In this document: in pieces, positions 50,110 through 58,493 of the stretch | Position numbering within the stretch: the first letter of the stretch is position 1 | How the letters are laid out: each line of letters begins with the position of its first letter | Assembly (NCBI GenBank): GCA_046154645.1 | Contig: JBJXDZ010000043.1 | Location: 11,488 to 75,487 of the forward strand | Direction: 5' to 3' | Source of the DNA: Ga0077555 sp046154645 | GTDB taxonomy: Bacteria; Pseudomonadota; Alphaproteobacteria; Rhizobiales; Hyphomicrobiaceae | Length of the DNA stretch: 64,000 nt | Made by a program: the position numbers and the translations under genes | Notes under the pieces: generated by a model | The model's input: only the letters and a program-made list of their open reading frames with translations | Told to the model about the DNA's origin: nothing | Database searches by the model: none

Positions 50110-51703
50110 GTGCGGCAGCCTCCGTGGGCGGGGTAGTGTGGAAATCGACACCTTCGAAGGCGCGCTTGCGCCCGGCGAAATACCGAGCCCTTGCGCGTGC
50201 CTCGGCGCGCGGTCGCTGCAGCGACGAGCAGGGCAGATCTGCCAGCGCGACGTCGAGCAGATGAACGGCCGCACGATCGAGGTCGCGCAAGAAGTCGGCG
50301 CGTGCGGCGCTGGCCGCAGCCGAGCCTTCATCCTCGGCGTCGAAGCGTCTCCACAGTGCCGGGAAGAACAGGCGATCGGCTTCGCCTTTCAGCGCCTCCC
50401 GATAAGGCCGGGCCGCCGCGTAGGCGTCCTCGTTGACCGCGTCGCGGTCTCCGCCCACCGCCGCCAAGGCGATGGCGTTGCGCAGCGTTTTTGCGAGTTC
50501 TTCAATGTCTCTAATCTGGTACGCAGCCAGACTGTGCAGGTCCGGGCGTCGCGGTCCCATGGCTGCGGCGGCCTTTCCCGTGACCGGAATCACCCGCTCC
50601 TTAAAGCCACCGGTCTTGCTGTTGCCGCGCGCAAAGGCTTGAGCGACGAGCGCCCAGTTTCGTGCGCGCGCCGTTTCTCCCGGACCGAGCGTCGCGAGCA
50701 GCGGTAACTGCCACTCTCCAGACAGGAGACGTGTGATCATGGCATAGTCGAAATCGCCGTCCTCTCCCAGCGTCAGGGACTTGGACTCAGCCTTATTGAT
50801 CGGCGCCCACGGATCGCCGAGTGCGCCCTTGAACTCCTTGCCCGCGACGCGCGTGCCGTCCGAGGTGCCGGCCAGAGCGGCGAGCCGGCCATTGACACTC
50901 GTCAACCGGACGCGGCGGCAAACTTCTATGAAGAGGGCATCGAGCGTAGTCACTGGCAGGCCCGCTCCATCTGGCCAGGGTAGCGTCCACAACAGTGCCG
51001 TCCCAGCCGGCGCGGGATAGAGCGGCGCCAGCGGCTCCAGCCACGCGGCGCGTCGGGCTGCCAATTGCTCGAGATCCCGGCGCAATCGAACGCCTGGACT
51101 CAGCAAGAGGTGATTGGGCGTTGGTTCCGCCATCGGTACCAGGCCAAGGCAGACGCGGCTCGATGAGCCGCCGTTCATGCGCGCGATTCCGTTGTTGCCG
51201 CTGCCGCCATAACCCTCGCAGGTCTGCAGGCTGACGAGGGCGAACACCCAATCGTCCTCGGCTGCCGATACTGCGACTTCGCCTTTGAGGTCGTGGTTTT
51301 TCGAAGTTATGACCATGTCGAGTGCGTCTGGCGTTCGCAGTGCTCGACCGAGCTTTTCACCCGCCGGCACCGGCGGCTGCAGGAATGCCGGCTTGGCGAG
51401 ATCGTCGACCACCAGGCACCAAGGCTCGTCGTTCGGGAACTCGGCCGCCGTCAAGGCGCGAATGATGCGATGCCACTCGGCTTCGTCGCCCGACGGCTCG
51501 CTCAGGCCGGCGCGATGCATGGTGATGGCGCCAAGCTGCGCCAGGAACATGTGCCAAGCTGGCACCTGGTGAGCCCGCAATGCAGGAAAACTGACGATCT
51601 CGTCACGCATGAGAGCAGCAAATACGCCGGGGAGCGTGTGGAGTACATTGTTTGCGATACTAGTGGATACGTGAACGGTTGGCGCACGAAGCAAGTTGCT
51701 CAT
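50096..51703 (-). CDS. cas8e: Cas8e (Cse1) Cascade large subunit
   Basis: A 535-residue large subunit that reads the PAM and recruits Cas3. Family features include the N-terminal LPGVFAALMRDEIVSFPALRAHQ, SEPSGDEAEWHRIIRAL and the region DWVFALVSLQTCEGYGGSGNNGIARMNGG. The C-terminal part is helical. The gene is placed after cas3 and a short reading frame; its ATG overlaps the stop of that frame. Confidence 0.95.
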   Translation of the reverse strand: MSNLLRAPTVHVSTSIANNVLHTLPGVFAALMRDEIVSFPALRAHQVPAWHMFLAQLGAITMHRAGLSEPSGDEAEWHRIIRALTAAEFPNDEPWCLVVDDLAKPAFLQPPVPAGEKLGRALRTPDALDMVITSKNHDLKGEVAVSAAEDDWVFALVSLQTCEGYGGSGNNGIARMNGGSSSRVCLGLVPMAEPTPNHLLLSPGVRLRRDLEQLAARRAAWLEPLAPLYPAPAGTALLWTLPWPDGAGLPVTTLDALFIEVCRRVRLTSVNGRLAALAGTSDGTRVAGKEFKGALGDPWAPINKAESKSLTLGEDGDFDYAMITRLLSGEWQLPLLATLGPGETARARNWALVAQAFARGNSKTGGFKERVIPVTGKAAAAMGPRRPDLHSLAAYQIRDIEELAKTLRNAIALAAVGGDRDAVNEDAYAAARPYREALKGEADRLFFPALWRRFDAEDEGSAAASAARADFLRDLDRAAVHLLDVALADLPCSSLQRPRAEARARARYFAGRKRAFEGVDFHTTPPTEAAAHADA

Positions 51704-51915
51704 TCGGCGCCCCCGTCAGTGGAGCCCCGGAAAGCCGGGGAAGCAGACCCAGCGAAAGTCGACGTTGGCAACGCTAGGGGGCGATCCACACGACTGGTGG
51801 AAGCTTTCGAGTGATCAGCAAGAGGCCAGCGCCACTCCAAATGAATACCGACCATTACGCCGATCCAAACAGTCTTCACGGCCGCGGCACCACCAACAGC
51901 AAGTCGAACAATCAT
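51700..51915 (-). CDS. small open reading frame between cas3 and cas8e
   Basis: A possible 71-residue protein, MIVRLAVGGAAAVKTVWIG then VMVGIHLEWRWPLADHS. The first 25 residues are hydrophobic and could form one membrane helix; the rest is polar. AGGAG lies seven bases before the ATG, and its stop overlaps the cas8e ATG (ATGA), the same coupling used elsewhere in the operon. No family is recognised. It may be only a leader for cas8e translation. Confidence 0.4.
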   Translation of the reverse strand: MIVRLAVGGAAAVKTVWIGVMVGIHLEWRWPLADHSKASTSRVDRPLALPTSTFAGSASPAFRGSTDGGAE

Positions 51916-52055
51916 GGAATGCTCCTGGAAGGGATGCGTCGTTGCGCCGATCTGACTACTGTCAAGTAAGTAACGAGCAACCAACCTTCAATAGGCAAAG
52001 CTAGGTTAAAATTTTTGTTCGATCTATTCTGGAGCGCGGAATGCATAGTCCATCA

Positions 52056-54647
52056 TTATGAGACCCTACGTCGCAAACCATAGCGATCGTAGAGATACTG
52101 ATCCTTGGACGTGGCAATAACAAGCCGTCCAGCGGCATCAATCGAGCAATTCGGCACTTCGTCCACAGCTATGTGCGCCGGCCAGTGGGCGGGTAATGTC
52201 ACGCCGTCGATGACGTGACCGAATGGGCCCGGTTGCGGCGCGGTGAATGTCAGCCGCGCGCCCTCGCCGCCGAGGCGCGTGCGGATGCGGTCTTCATTGT
52301 CTGCAAACTGCAGTTCGGCAAACGGCACCCGGTGATCAAGCGTCACCAGTGTGCCCTGCATGTTGCGAGCGAGACTGTGCGCCGTGACTTTGTGATGATA
52401 GGTGCGCCAGGGCTCGCCCAGCTCTCTGTGCAAGTCTTCGATCGCCTCGGGATGCAAGGCATTCTCGACCAGCATCCGGTTCATCGCCGGTATCGTCCAC
52501 ACGGGATGTCGCTCCACGAGCCGGCGCGTCAGTTCAAGCGCAGAGAGGTCCATGTAGACACCCTGCAGCGGCGTCATGCGATCTGCCCAACCCCCAAGTC
52601 CATTCTCGAACTTCGGCGCCAGCAAGGGGGCTAGGCCACCCTCCGGCACCAGTACTTTGCAGTGTGGCTGCTCGAACCCGACCGGGCGCGGTAACATGTG
52701 CCGATGCAGGCGACCCATGCGCTGTAAGAGGACATCGATGGGGCACAGGTCCGTGATCAGCTGATCGGCGCAGATATCGAGGCTCTGCTCCAAGGTCTGC
52801 GTGCCGACGATGATCTTGCCGCCGGGCGCGCGCTGCGGATTGGTTTCGAGTGCAATTTCGATCGCTGCATCCAGGAGCATACGGTCCGAAGGAGCAAAGC
52901 GACTGTGGTGCAGCGTCGTGACATCCGCGACATTGAACAGCAAATGCCTCTCAGCAGGCATGACTATGGCTTCCAATGCCTGCAGCGTTTCGACCGCCCG
53001 CGCGACGGTGTTGCGGATGACGAGCACCCGGGCGCCGCGTCGGGCGGCGTCGATCGCGTGATGTGCCGCCTCGTCCGCTGCCATGGACGGAATGGCTGTC
53101 AGCGCCACCGCTTTGCGCCGTGTGGCTATCTCTTTTGGCGTGCGGGGGGTCGGCGACAGCTCCGTCCAAACTGCCGGATAGGGCGTCGCAACGGCCTCGG
53201 CGAGCGTCGGTGACGGCCTCTGTCCCAACCACGACGAGCGAGCCGTAGAGCCGAGCGTCGCTGACATCAGCATGGCGTATCCCCCGATCCGGACGTGCTG
53301 ATCGAGCAGGCGTTTCAGGATCTCCGCCATATAGCGGTCGCTCGCATGCACCTCATCGATCACGAGCAGGCTGCGCGACAAGGCGGCGGCTCGCACATGC
53401 GCGTGCTTGACCTGAAGTGCAGCGAGCATCGCTTGATCGACGGTGCCGACGGCGATCGGCGCCGCCAGGTACTTTTTAGAATCCTCCGCTGCCCATCGGG
53501 CTTGCAGACGGGCTTCGTCGGCATCGCCGTCGTCGTCCCAACGAACCCGCCAGTTTGGCAAGGCCTTGCCCGCGGTGTCGCCCGCGAGCAGATAGCCTGG
53601 AACGGCCAGAACCGCCTGGGGATCGGCATCGCCGAACAGTCGCTTGGCTGCCGCATCAATGCGGCCATGCAGTTGTTTCGCTGCGGCCCGCGTGGGCACG
53701 GCGAAGTAGAGCCCGTCGACGCGGCCGTCCTCAAACAATTGCGCATAGCGCCACAGCGCGGCTTCGGTTTTTCCGGACCCCGTTTCGGCTTCGAGGACGA
53801 CCACGCGCGCCTCGAGGCCGGTGGTGCCGACGAGGGTCTGTTGTGCGTTCGGACGTTGCCGATCGGTTACTGTGGCGAACGATGGCGGGCCGGAGATGGC
53901 GGCGCGCTGCGCGATCACGTCGAGCCCGATGCTGGCGAGCCGCGCAGCGGCGTCACGCTTGGCGACAGCCATATAGTCGGGGTCGAGCCTGGCGACGAAG
54001 CGAGACGCCGGACGACTGGATCCGACCCAATCGGCCAGCGCCGTCAGGCCGGCGAACAGGTGCTCGAAGTCCGGTGTGCTGCGCAGCACGCCGTCGGCCT
54101 CGGCGAAGGCGCGTGGAAACCACGCTGTCAATGCCTGCCCGATCTCGCGAACCGACGCGGATGGGTCATAGGGGCCTACCTTGCGCCACAATGCGCGCAC
54201 TTGATCTCGCCGGTCGCCCGCGTTAACAGTGACCGGCCTGCCATGGTGGGCCAGGACGGCATGGAACAGTCCTGTATCCCCGACCCACTCAGCGATGCGG
54301 CCGACCCGCAATGCATCGGCGTCGGACCGGTCCGGCAGCAGACAGAGCACGTCGAGCGCTTCGAGAACATGTCCCGTGAGCCGGCCGGACCAACTGCCGA
54401 CAGGCCAGCCTTTGGCTTGAAAGCTAGGAAACAGCTTGCCGATGTCGTGCAGGAACACGAGCACGGCCAGTCGCTCGATCTCAACGGGGCTGATGGCACC
54501 GCCGACGGCCTGCTCCATACGCGAGCGCAGCACCGGCATCGCGGCTAAAGAGTGGAATGCGGCGGCGACATCGGCGCAGTGATGCGCCAAGTGGTGTCGA
54601 GCCCCAGACGCCGCGTCAAACTTACCCCAAGGGTCCGCAAAGCTCAT
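52056..54647 (-). CDS. cas3: Cas3 nuclease-helicase (type I-E)
   Basis: An 863-residue Cas3. The N-terminal HD nuclease has HHCADVAAAF (about residue 22), HDIGK (67-71), VLAHHGRP (131-138) and ADWVGS (205-210). The superfamily 2 helicase follows, with Walker A ETGSGKT (288-294) and DEVH (431-434), and later motifs such as IIVGTQTLEQSLDI and QRMGRLHRH. All expected active-site residues are present. It unwinds and shreds DNA marked by Cascade. It is 352 bp upstream of cas8e, and that gap may hold a separate promoter for the Cascade genes. Confidence 0.97.
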   Translation of the reverse strand: MSFADPWGKFDAASGARHHLAHHCADVAAAFHSLAAMPVLRSRMEQAVGGAISPVEIERLAVLVFLHDIGKLFPSFQAKGWPVGSWSGRLTGHVLEALDVLCLLPDRSDADALRVGRIAEWVGDTGLFHAVLAHHGRPVTVNAGDRRDQVRALWRKVGPYDPSASVREIGQALTAWFPRAFAEADGVLRSTPDFEHLFAGLTALADWVGSSRPASRFVARLDPDYMAVAKRDAAARLASIGLDVIAQRAAISGPPSFATVTDRQRPNAQQTLVGTTGLEARVVVLEAETGSGKTEAALWRYAQLFEDGRVDGLYFAVPTRAAAKQLHGRIDAAAKRLFGDADPQAVLAVPGYLLAGDTAGKALPNWRVRWDDDGDADEARLQARWAAEDSKKYLAAPIAVGTVDQAMLAALQVKHAHVRAAALSRSLLVIDEVHASDRYMAEILKRLLDQHVRIGGYAMLMSATLGSTARSSWLGQRPSPTLAEAVATPYPAVWTELSPTPRTPKEIATRRKAVALTAIPSMAADEAAHHAIDAARRGARVLVIRNTVARAVETLQALEAIVMPAERHLLFNVADVTTLHHSRFAPSDRMLLDAAIEIALETNPQRAPGGKIIVGTQTLEQSLDICADQLITDLCPIDVLLQRMGRLHRHMLPRPVGFEQPHCKVLVPEGGLAPLLAPKFENGLGGWADRMTPLQGVYMDLSALELTRRLVERHPVWTIPAMNRMLVENALHPEAIEDLHRELGEPWRTYHHKVTAHSLARNMQGTLVTLDHRVPFAELQFADNEDRIRTRLGGEGARLTFTAPQPGPFGHVIDGVTLPAHWPAHIAVDEVPNCSIDAAGRLVIATSKDQYLYDRYGLRRRVS

Positions 54648-55185
54648 TGGTCCCCTGTTGTTTGGGTTGTCTTCTGCGTGGGTCCCAAGTGTATTCTCGG
54701 AGGTCTCAATTCAACGAATACTCCCTCTACCTGACAGCATATTTCGAGGCGTCAGCAAAAACCATGATGATGTCCAAGAAGCTAGGCGCTTGTCGGTCAT
54801 TGCATCAACCTGACGAAGGCGTAAAGCGAGGCGCTAGCTCCTGCGCTCACTTGATTTCGGCTTGGGCCAATGACTCCACCGCGCTTTTTGCAGCCTGGTA
54901 TTGCGGATCGCGGCAATTCGGCAGCAGGAGCGATCTGCGGCAAAATGATGCGTCAATCGCTGTATATCGATTGCTAACCAACGAATCGCAGTAGTTGCGT
55001 CAGTCAACACATAGAGCGTCTATGTAGTCACTCTTATGCCTGCCTCGGGGACCAGTTCCCAGACGGCGGAAGGTGTCCGGCAGTGCCTACCTCATGTTGT
55101 CGCTCTCAAGGAGCGCATAGGAGAGTTGAGCCGGCTCGTTGGTGGTGGTGATGGTCAGATCAACTGACATCAGGGGGCACTCAAC
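54648..55185 (-). other. gene-free divergent region between cas3 and a membrane-protein gene
   Basis: About 540 bp, less GC-rich than the genes around it, with no reading frame I can support. It should contain the cas3 promoter (leftward) and the promoter of the gene at 55186 (rightward). No clear operator was recognised. Confidence 0.4.
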
Positions 55186-56691
55186 GTGCACGACACCACA
55201 CCTGCGCGCGCAGCACCGCGTTTTCATTTCCGTCAAGCCATCATTTGGGCCGGCTGGATCGCCTATTGCCTCGTCGCCGCCTCGGTCTCCGCAATTTCCG
55301 TCATCGCTGCCTACAGGTACGGTGTCTCGACGGCCGGTGGCGAGTCCTCTTCTTCGTGGGTGCAAGGCGCAATCTTCGTAGCCATCGATCTCTTTAAGTT
55401 AACAGTCATTTTGGTCGCCCCGACTCTTTTCGCCCGAGGAGCAAAGTCTGTCGCAGCTGGTTGCTATTTGGTTGGGCTTGCGCTGGCAGGCCTATCCGTA
55501 TGGTCAGTGATGTCGCTCGAAGTCATAGGGCGAGCCTCGTTGTCGAGTGAGGCCTCAATTCTTGACCGTAATCTTCAGCAACATCTACGCGATATCCAAC
55601 GCCTTGAGTCGGAGCTGCATGCCATCGACAAGCTGCGCCCCGTGGCCGTGGTGGAAGCTGACCTTGCTGCCATGAAGCGTGACAGGCGCTGGTCATTGAG
55701 TGCTGGGTGTACCGACGCCACCTCAACCGCGAGCCGTGATTTCTGTGCTGGCCACGATAAGCTTTTCGGGGAATTGGCAGGAGCGGGCCGTGCCGCTGAG
55801 CTGCGGGGCCGGATCGATAACATAAGGGCAACCTCGTCGGGCGTGCCTCAAGCCAAACCCGCCAATCCAGAGATCATCCTACTGGCCGGCATATTGGGCA
55901 TCGACCAGGAGCGCGTTGTCTTCTGGCGGGGCCTGATTCTAGCAATCATGACCGAAACTGCCAGTGCAGTCGCACTTGCCGCCGCGGGGCCGCTTCAGCC
56001 TGCCCCGCGAACTGCCAGTAATCCGGTCCGCCAAAATGAACGGGAGCAGCCCACACTCGAGGCGCATGGGCTGGTACATCTGCCCACAATTACTGCCCAT
56101 GGGTCATTGGGTGGACAGGAGGTGACGCAGTCGTCACATCGTGTTTCGAAGACCGTGGAGGCTCGTTCTGGGCAGTCCCGGGACGTGGACAGGACCTTGT
56201 CCGAGATGAGGCGTTCAACGCCGGCCAGGTACCAATCCAGGCGTAAAGCGAGTGCAAGCTTGGACACCGTCGAGGGTGAAACATTGCATCTGACTTGTCC
56301 GGTGAACGCCGGTCCGACGGCCCCATCGTCAGGTGTCCATCTGAACAGCCCGCAGGTTGAAGCTGTCCGTGACTTCTTCGGGATGCTTGACCGTGACCCT
56401 GCTGCCCGCATTCCCTTCGATGAGCTTGTTCGCGCTTATCGGGTTGTGCGTACCCATCACGGCTGGCCCGAACTAAGCGACATCACGTTCGGCAAACTTG
56501 CGCGTGGCGCGTCCGAAAAGGTCGGCGGCAGCCGGATCCGGTCCAACGGGACGATGTATGTGGGGCTGCGAGTTCCTAGAGCCTGGACTTCGTCCCGTCC
56601 ACCCGCCGTCGTGCTGTCCCAGGTGGCCCAACGTGCGTCGGTCTCGCTGGGCGCTGGCGAACGCCTAGCTGTTGGCAGCTACGCCATGTAA
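55186..56691 (+). CDS. membrane protein of unknown function, last gene of the island
   Basis: A 501-residue protein. The N-terminal part has hydrophobic helices near residues 19-43 (IIWAGWIAYCLVAASVSAISVI), 62-85 and 90-108 (GCYLVGLALAGLSVWSVMSL), then an extra-membrane helical part with paired cysteines (SAGCTDATSTASRDFCAGHD). Another helix lies near 246-267 (GLILAIMTETASAVALAAAG). The C-terminal 230 residues are soluble and contain a small folded domain (about 390-470: VRDFFGMLDRDPAARIPFDELVRAYRV). GTG is used as start, with GGGGG upstream. It recalls cargo of integrative elements in Hyphomicrobiales, but I cannot name a family. Confidence 0.6.
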   Translation: MHDTTPARAAPRFHFRQAIIWAGWIAYCLVAASVSAISVIAAYRYGVSTAGGESSSSWVQGAIFVAIDLFKLTVILVAPTLFARGAKSVAAGCYLVGLALAGLSVWSVMSLEVIGRASLSSEASILDRNLQQHLRDIQRLESELHAIDKLRPVAVVEADLAAMKRDRRWSLSAGCTDATSTASRDFCAGHDKLFGELAGAGRAAELRGRIDNIRATSSGVPQAKPANPEIILLAGILGIDQERVVFWRGLILAIMTETASAVALAAAGPLQPAPRTASNPVRQNEREQPTLEAHGLVHLPTITAHGSLGGQEVTQSSHRVSKTVEARSGQSRDVDRTLSEMRRSTPARYQSRRKASASLDTVEGETLHLTCPVNAGPTAPSSGVHLNSPQVEAVRDFFGMLDRDPAARIPFDELVRAYRVVRTHHGWPELSDITFGKLARGASEKVGGSRIRSNGTMYVGLRVPRAWTSSRPPAVVLSQVAQRASVSLGAGERLAVGSYAM

Positions 56692-56754
56692 GTAAAGTGG
56701 GCTGCCCGGATGCGGGCCCGCACTCACATATGGCAGGCCCCTTAGGGTTGATCA

Positions 56755-56802
56755 CCGGTGCAGGGGCGAGGCACGCCATCAACAAGTGCCCTACTGCACC
56801 GG
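56755..56802 (+). repeat. inverted repeat near the right end of the island
   Basis: CCGGTGCA at 56755 and TGCACCGG at 56795 are perfect inverses 32 bp apart. They could form a hairpin terminator for the preceding gene or a recombination or transfer site. No T-run follows directly. Confidence 0.35.
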
Positions 56803-56900
56803 AGCACACCACGTACGGGCGTATTTTAGCTCATGTACCATCATAGGCGCGAGGGAGCCAGTCAGGTCCACTCTTGCGACTGTTGTTGCCCACAATTTTA

Positions 56901-56920
56901 GTACCGGGAACGTACCGGGA
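56901..56920 (+). repeat. paired GTACCGGGA motifs, right end of island
   Basis: Two copies of GTACCGGGA, 11 bp apart start to start, ending 37 bp inside the right att repeat. They match the left-end pair in sequence, spacing and orientation. Confidence 0.55.
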
Positions 56921-56957
56921 GAGCCACCGCGCAGTAGCTGAGAAGTAAGCTAAGTGT

Positions 56958-57006
56958 TGGTCGGAGCGAGAGGATTTGAACCTCCGACCCCCTGCTCCCG
57001 AAGCAG
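56958..57006 (-). repeat. right attachment repeat (attR) within tRNA-Pro
   Basis: 49 bases identical to 22149-22197. Recombination between the copies would excise a 34.8-kb circle and leave one intact tRNA gene. Confidence 0.9.
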
Positions 57007-57034
57007 GTGCGCTACCAGGCTGCGCTACGCTCCG
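56958..57034 (-). tRNA. tRNA-Pro (CGG)
   Basis: An intact 77-base tRNA on the minus strand. The acceptor stem CGGAGCG pairs with CGCTCCG, the 3' CCA is encoded, the anticodon loop is TTCGGGA, and GGTTCAAATCC forms the T loop. Its 3' end faces the island, and its last 49 bases are the integration target. Confidence 0.95.
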
Positions 57035-57184
57035 CCATGAATTTTGCCCGCAACCACCGGTCACGGGCACGGGATGCCGGGCGGTATAGCTGCCCGAACT
57101 GAGGGCCTTATAGCGACAGCGTCAGGCCCCTGCAAGCGCCGTCATGCAAGAGCCAACGAACGAACCCGCTCCCGCGCATAGGCG

Positions 57185-57604
57185 CTAAAATACGCGGGGC
57201 ATTTTTGGGTCGACTCGGCGCCGCGGTGGTTCGCGCATGTGGCGCTGCATGGCCTGTTGCGTGCGTCGGAGTTGGTCGATCGTCGGTTCTGGAACGATGA
57301 TATGCAGCAGCGTCGCGGCCAACTGCATCTGCATGCGCCACGCGGCCGGCCGTGTCAGGCGGCGGCCCAGTGTGGAGAGTCCTCGAACGCTTCCACGAGC
57401 GGTTCGAGCAAAAGGCTGATCAACAGGTGGGCCAGAATCCAGGCCTTCGCCGACCTCGGGTTTTTTCCTGGTGGCCCGTCGAGGCCGATCAGGCTCTTCA
57501 AGCGTTTGAATGCGAGTTCGATGCGCCAGCGCAATCGATCGAGATCGAGAACGTCCTGCGTCGAGAACTCGACCACCTTCAGCGATGTGACGATCACTAT
57601 CCAT
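57185..57604 (-). pseudogene. IS4-family transposase fragment, frameshifted
   Basis: Reading leftward, one frame gives VEFSTQDVLDLDRLRWRIELAFKRLKSLIGLDGPPGK, the C-terminal signature of IS4 transposases (R, E and K of the YREK motif). It runs to LLLEPLVEAFEDS and stops near 57355. Another frame then continues with RMQMQLAATLLHIIVPEPTI, which looks like the natural C-terminus. The N-terminal two thirds are missing. It is an inactive remnant beside the tRNA hot spot. Confidence 0.75.
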
Positions 57605-57679
57605 TCGGCGGCCGCAAGCGTCGCGTCCGAGATTTCGTACCGTTCCCGTTGCGCGTCACGCCGTGCCTTGGCACGTGCG

Positions 57680-57770
57680 GCTTCGGCAGCCTTGGGCGTT
57701 GCCTACGGTGCCGGCTTGCGCGCGATGGAGGTGGTGGCGCTGAAGACCGCCGACATCGATGCAGCCGTCA
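57680..57770 (+). pseudogene. tyrosine recombinase fragment
   Basis: About 25 codons read LGVAYGAGLRAMEVVALKTADID, which matches the region around the first catalytic arginine of XerC-like integrases. Nothing else of that gene is present. The fragment runs in frame into the serine recombinase remnant, showing a recombination scar. Confidence 0.6.
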
Positions 57771-58220
57771 AGGCGATCGAGGCACAGTCACGTGCGACAA
57801 CAGTGGCCGGGCGACAGCACGAGCTGGCATTGCAGCAAGTGCGCTTCGAGGTTGCGCATGTCCGCCGACAGTATGATGCGGTCGATCCGGCGAACCGGCT
57901 CGTGGCCGGCGAGCTCGAGCGCCGCTGGAACGAAGCGCTGCAGGCGGTTGCCCGGATCGAGGGCGAGACCGCCGCCGGCGTGGCGCGTCGTCTTGCGCCA
58001 CTGGGCGAGGCCGAGCGTCAGCTGCTGATGGCGCTCGGTACCGACTTCAAGCGCGCCTGGTCGCATCCGGCCGCGACAGCGGCAACGCGCAAGAGGGTCG
58101 TGCGAGCAGCGCTGACGGAGATCGTCGTACGGCGGGACGGCGCGATCATCCATGCGGTCCTGCATTGGCGCGGCGGCAGTCACACCGAGTTCGAGATCCA
58201 GCAGCGTCTTCGCGGCGCGT
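57766..58220 (+). pseudogene. large serine recombinase, C-terminal fragment
   Basis: About 150 codons resemble the C-terminal coiled-coil part of large serine recombinases: RFEVAHVRRQYDAVDPANR, LVAGELERRWNEALQAVARIEGE, then RKRVVRAALTEIVVRRDG and HAVLHWRGGSHTEFE. The catalytic resolvase domain and zinc ribbon are absent, so the gene is dead. The gap from here to 58494 holds nothing I recognise. Confidence 0.7.
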
Positions 58221-58493
58221 GGCGAAGAAATGCCACCATTCCGCGCTGCACAAATACCACAGTCTGCGTCTGGTCGGCCGGGTGTTTGGCTGCCTAAGAC
58301 TTAGATGGACTCAGTCCGGGTCCAATACCCCAAAGTCGACGTGGTAATTGACGCCACAAACCGTGCGGGCGTTGCGGCGCACTGAGACACTGCGCCGTGA
58401 CGCCCAGAGACAGACTGGAGAACTGCGACCAACTCCAGCTGCCACCACTGAGGCCGCGAAGCGTGCAGCTGAAGGACAGGACTTTCGGAACAC

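Noticed and set aside
57239..58297. A single 352-codon forward gene
   Set aside because: Its first 150 codons are antisense to an IS4 fragment and the rest joins two different recombinase fragments; it is a chance fusion of remnants.
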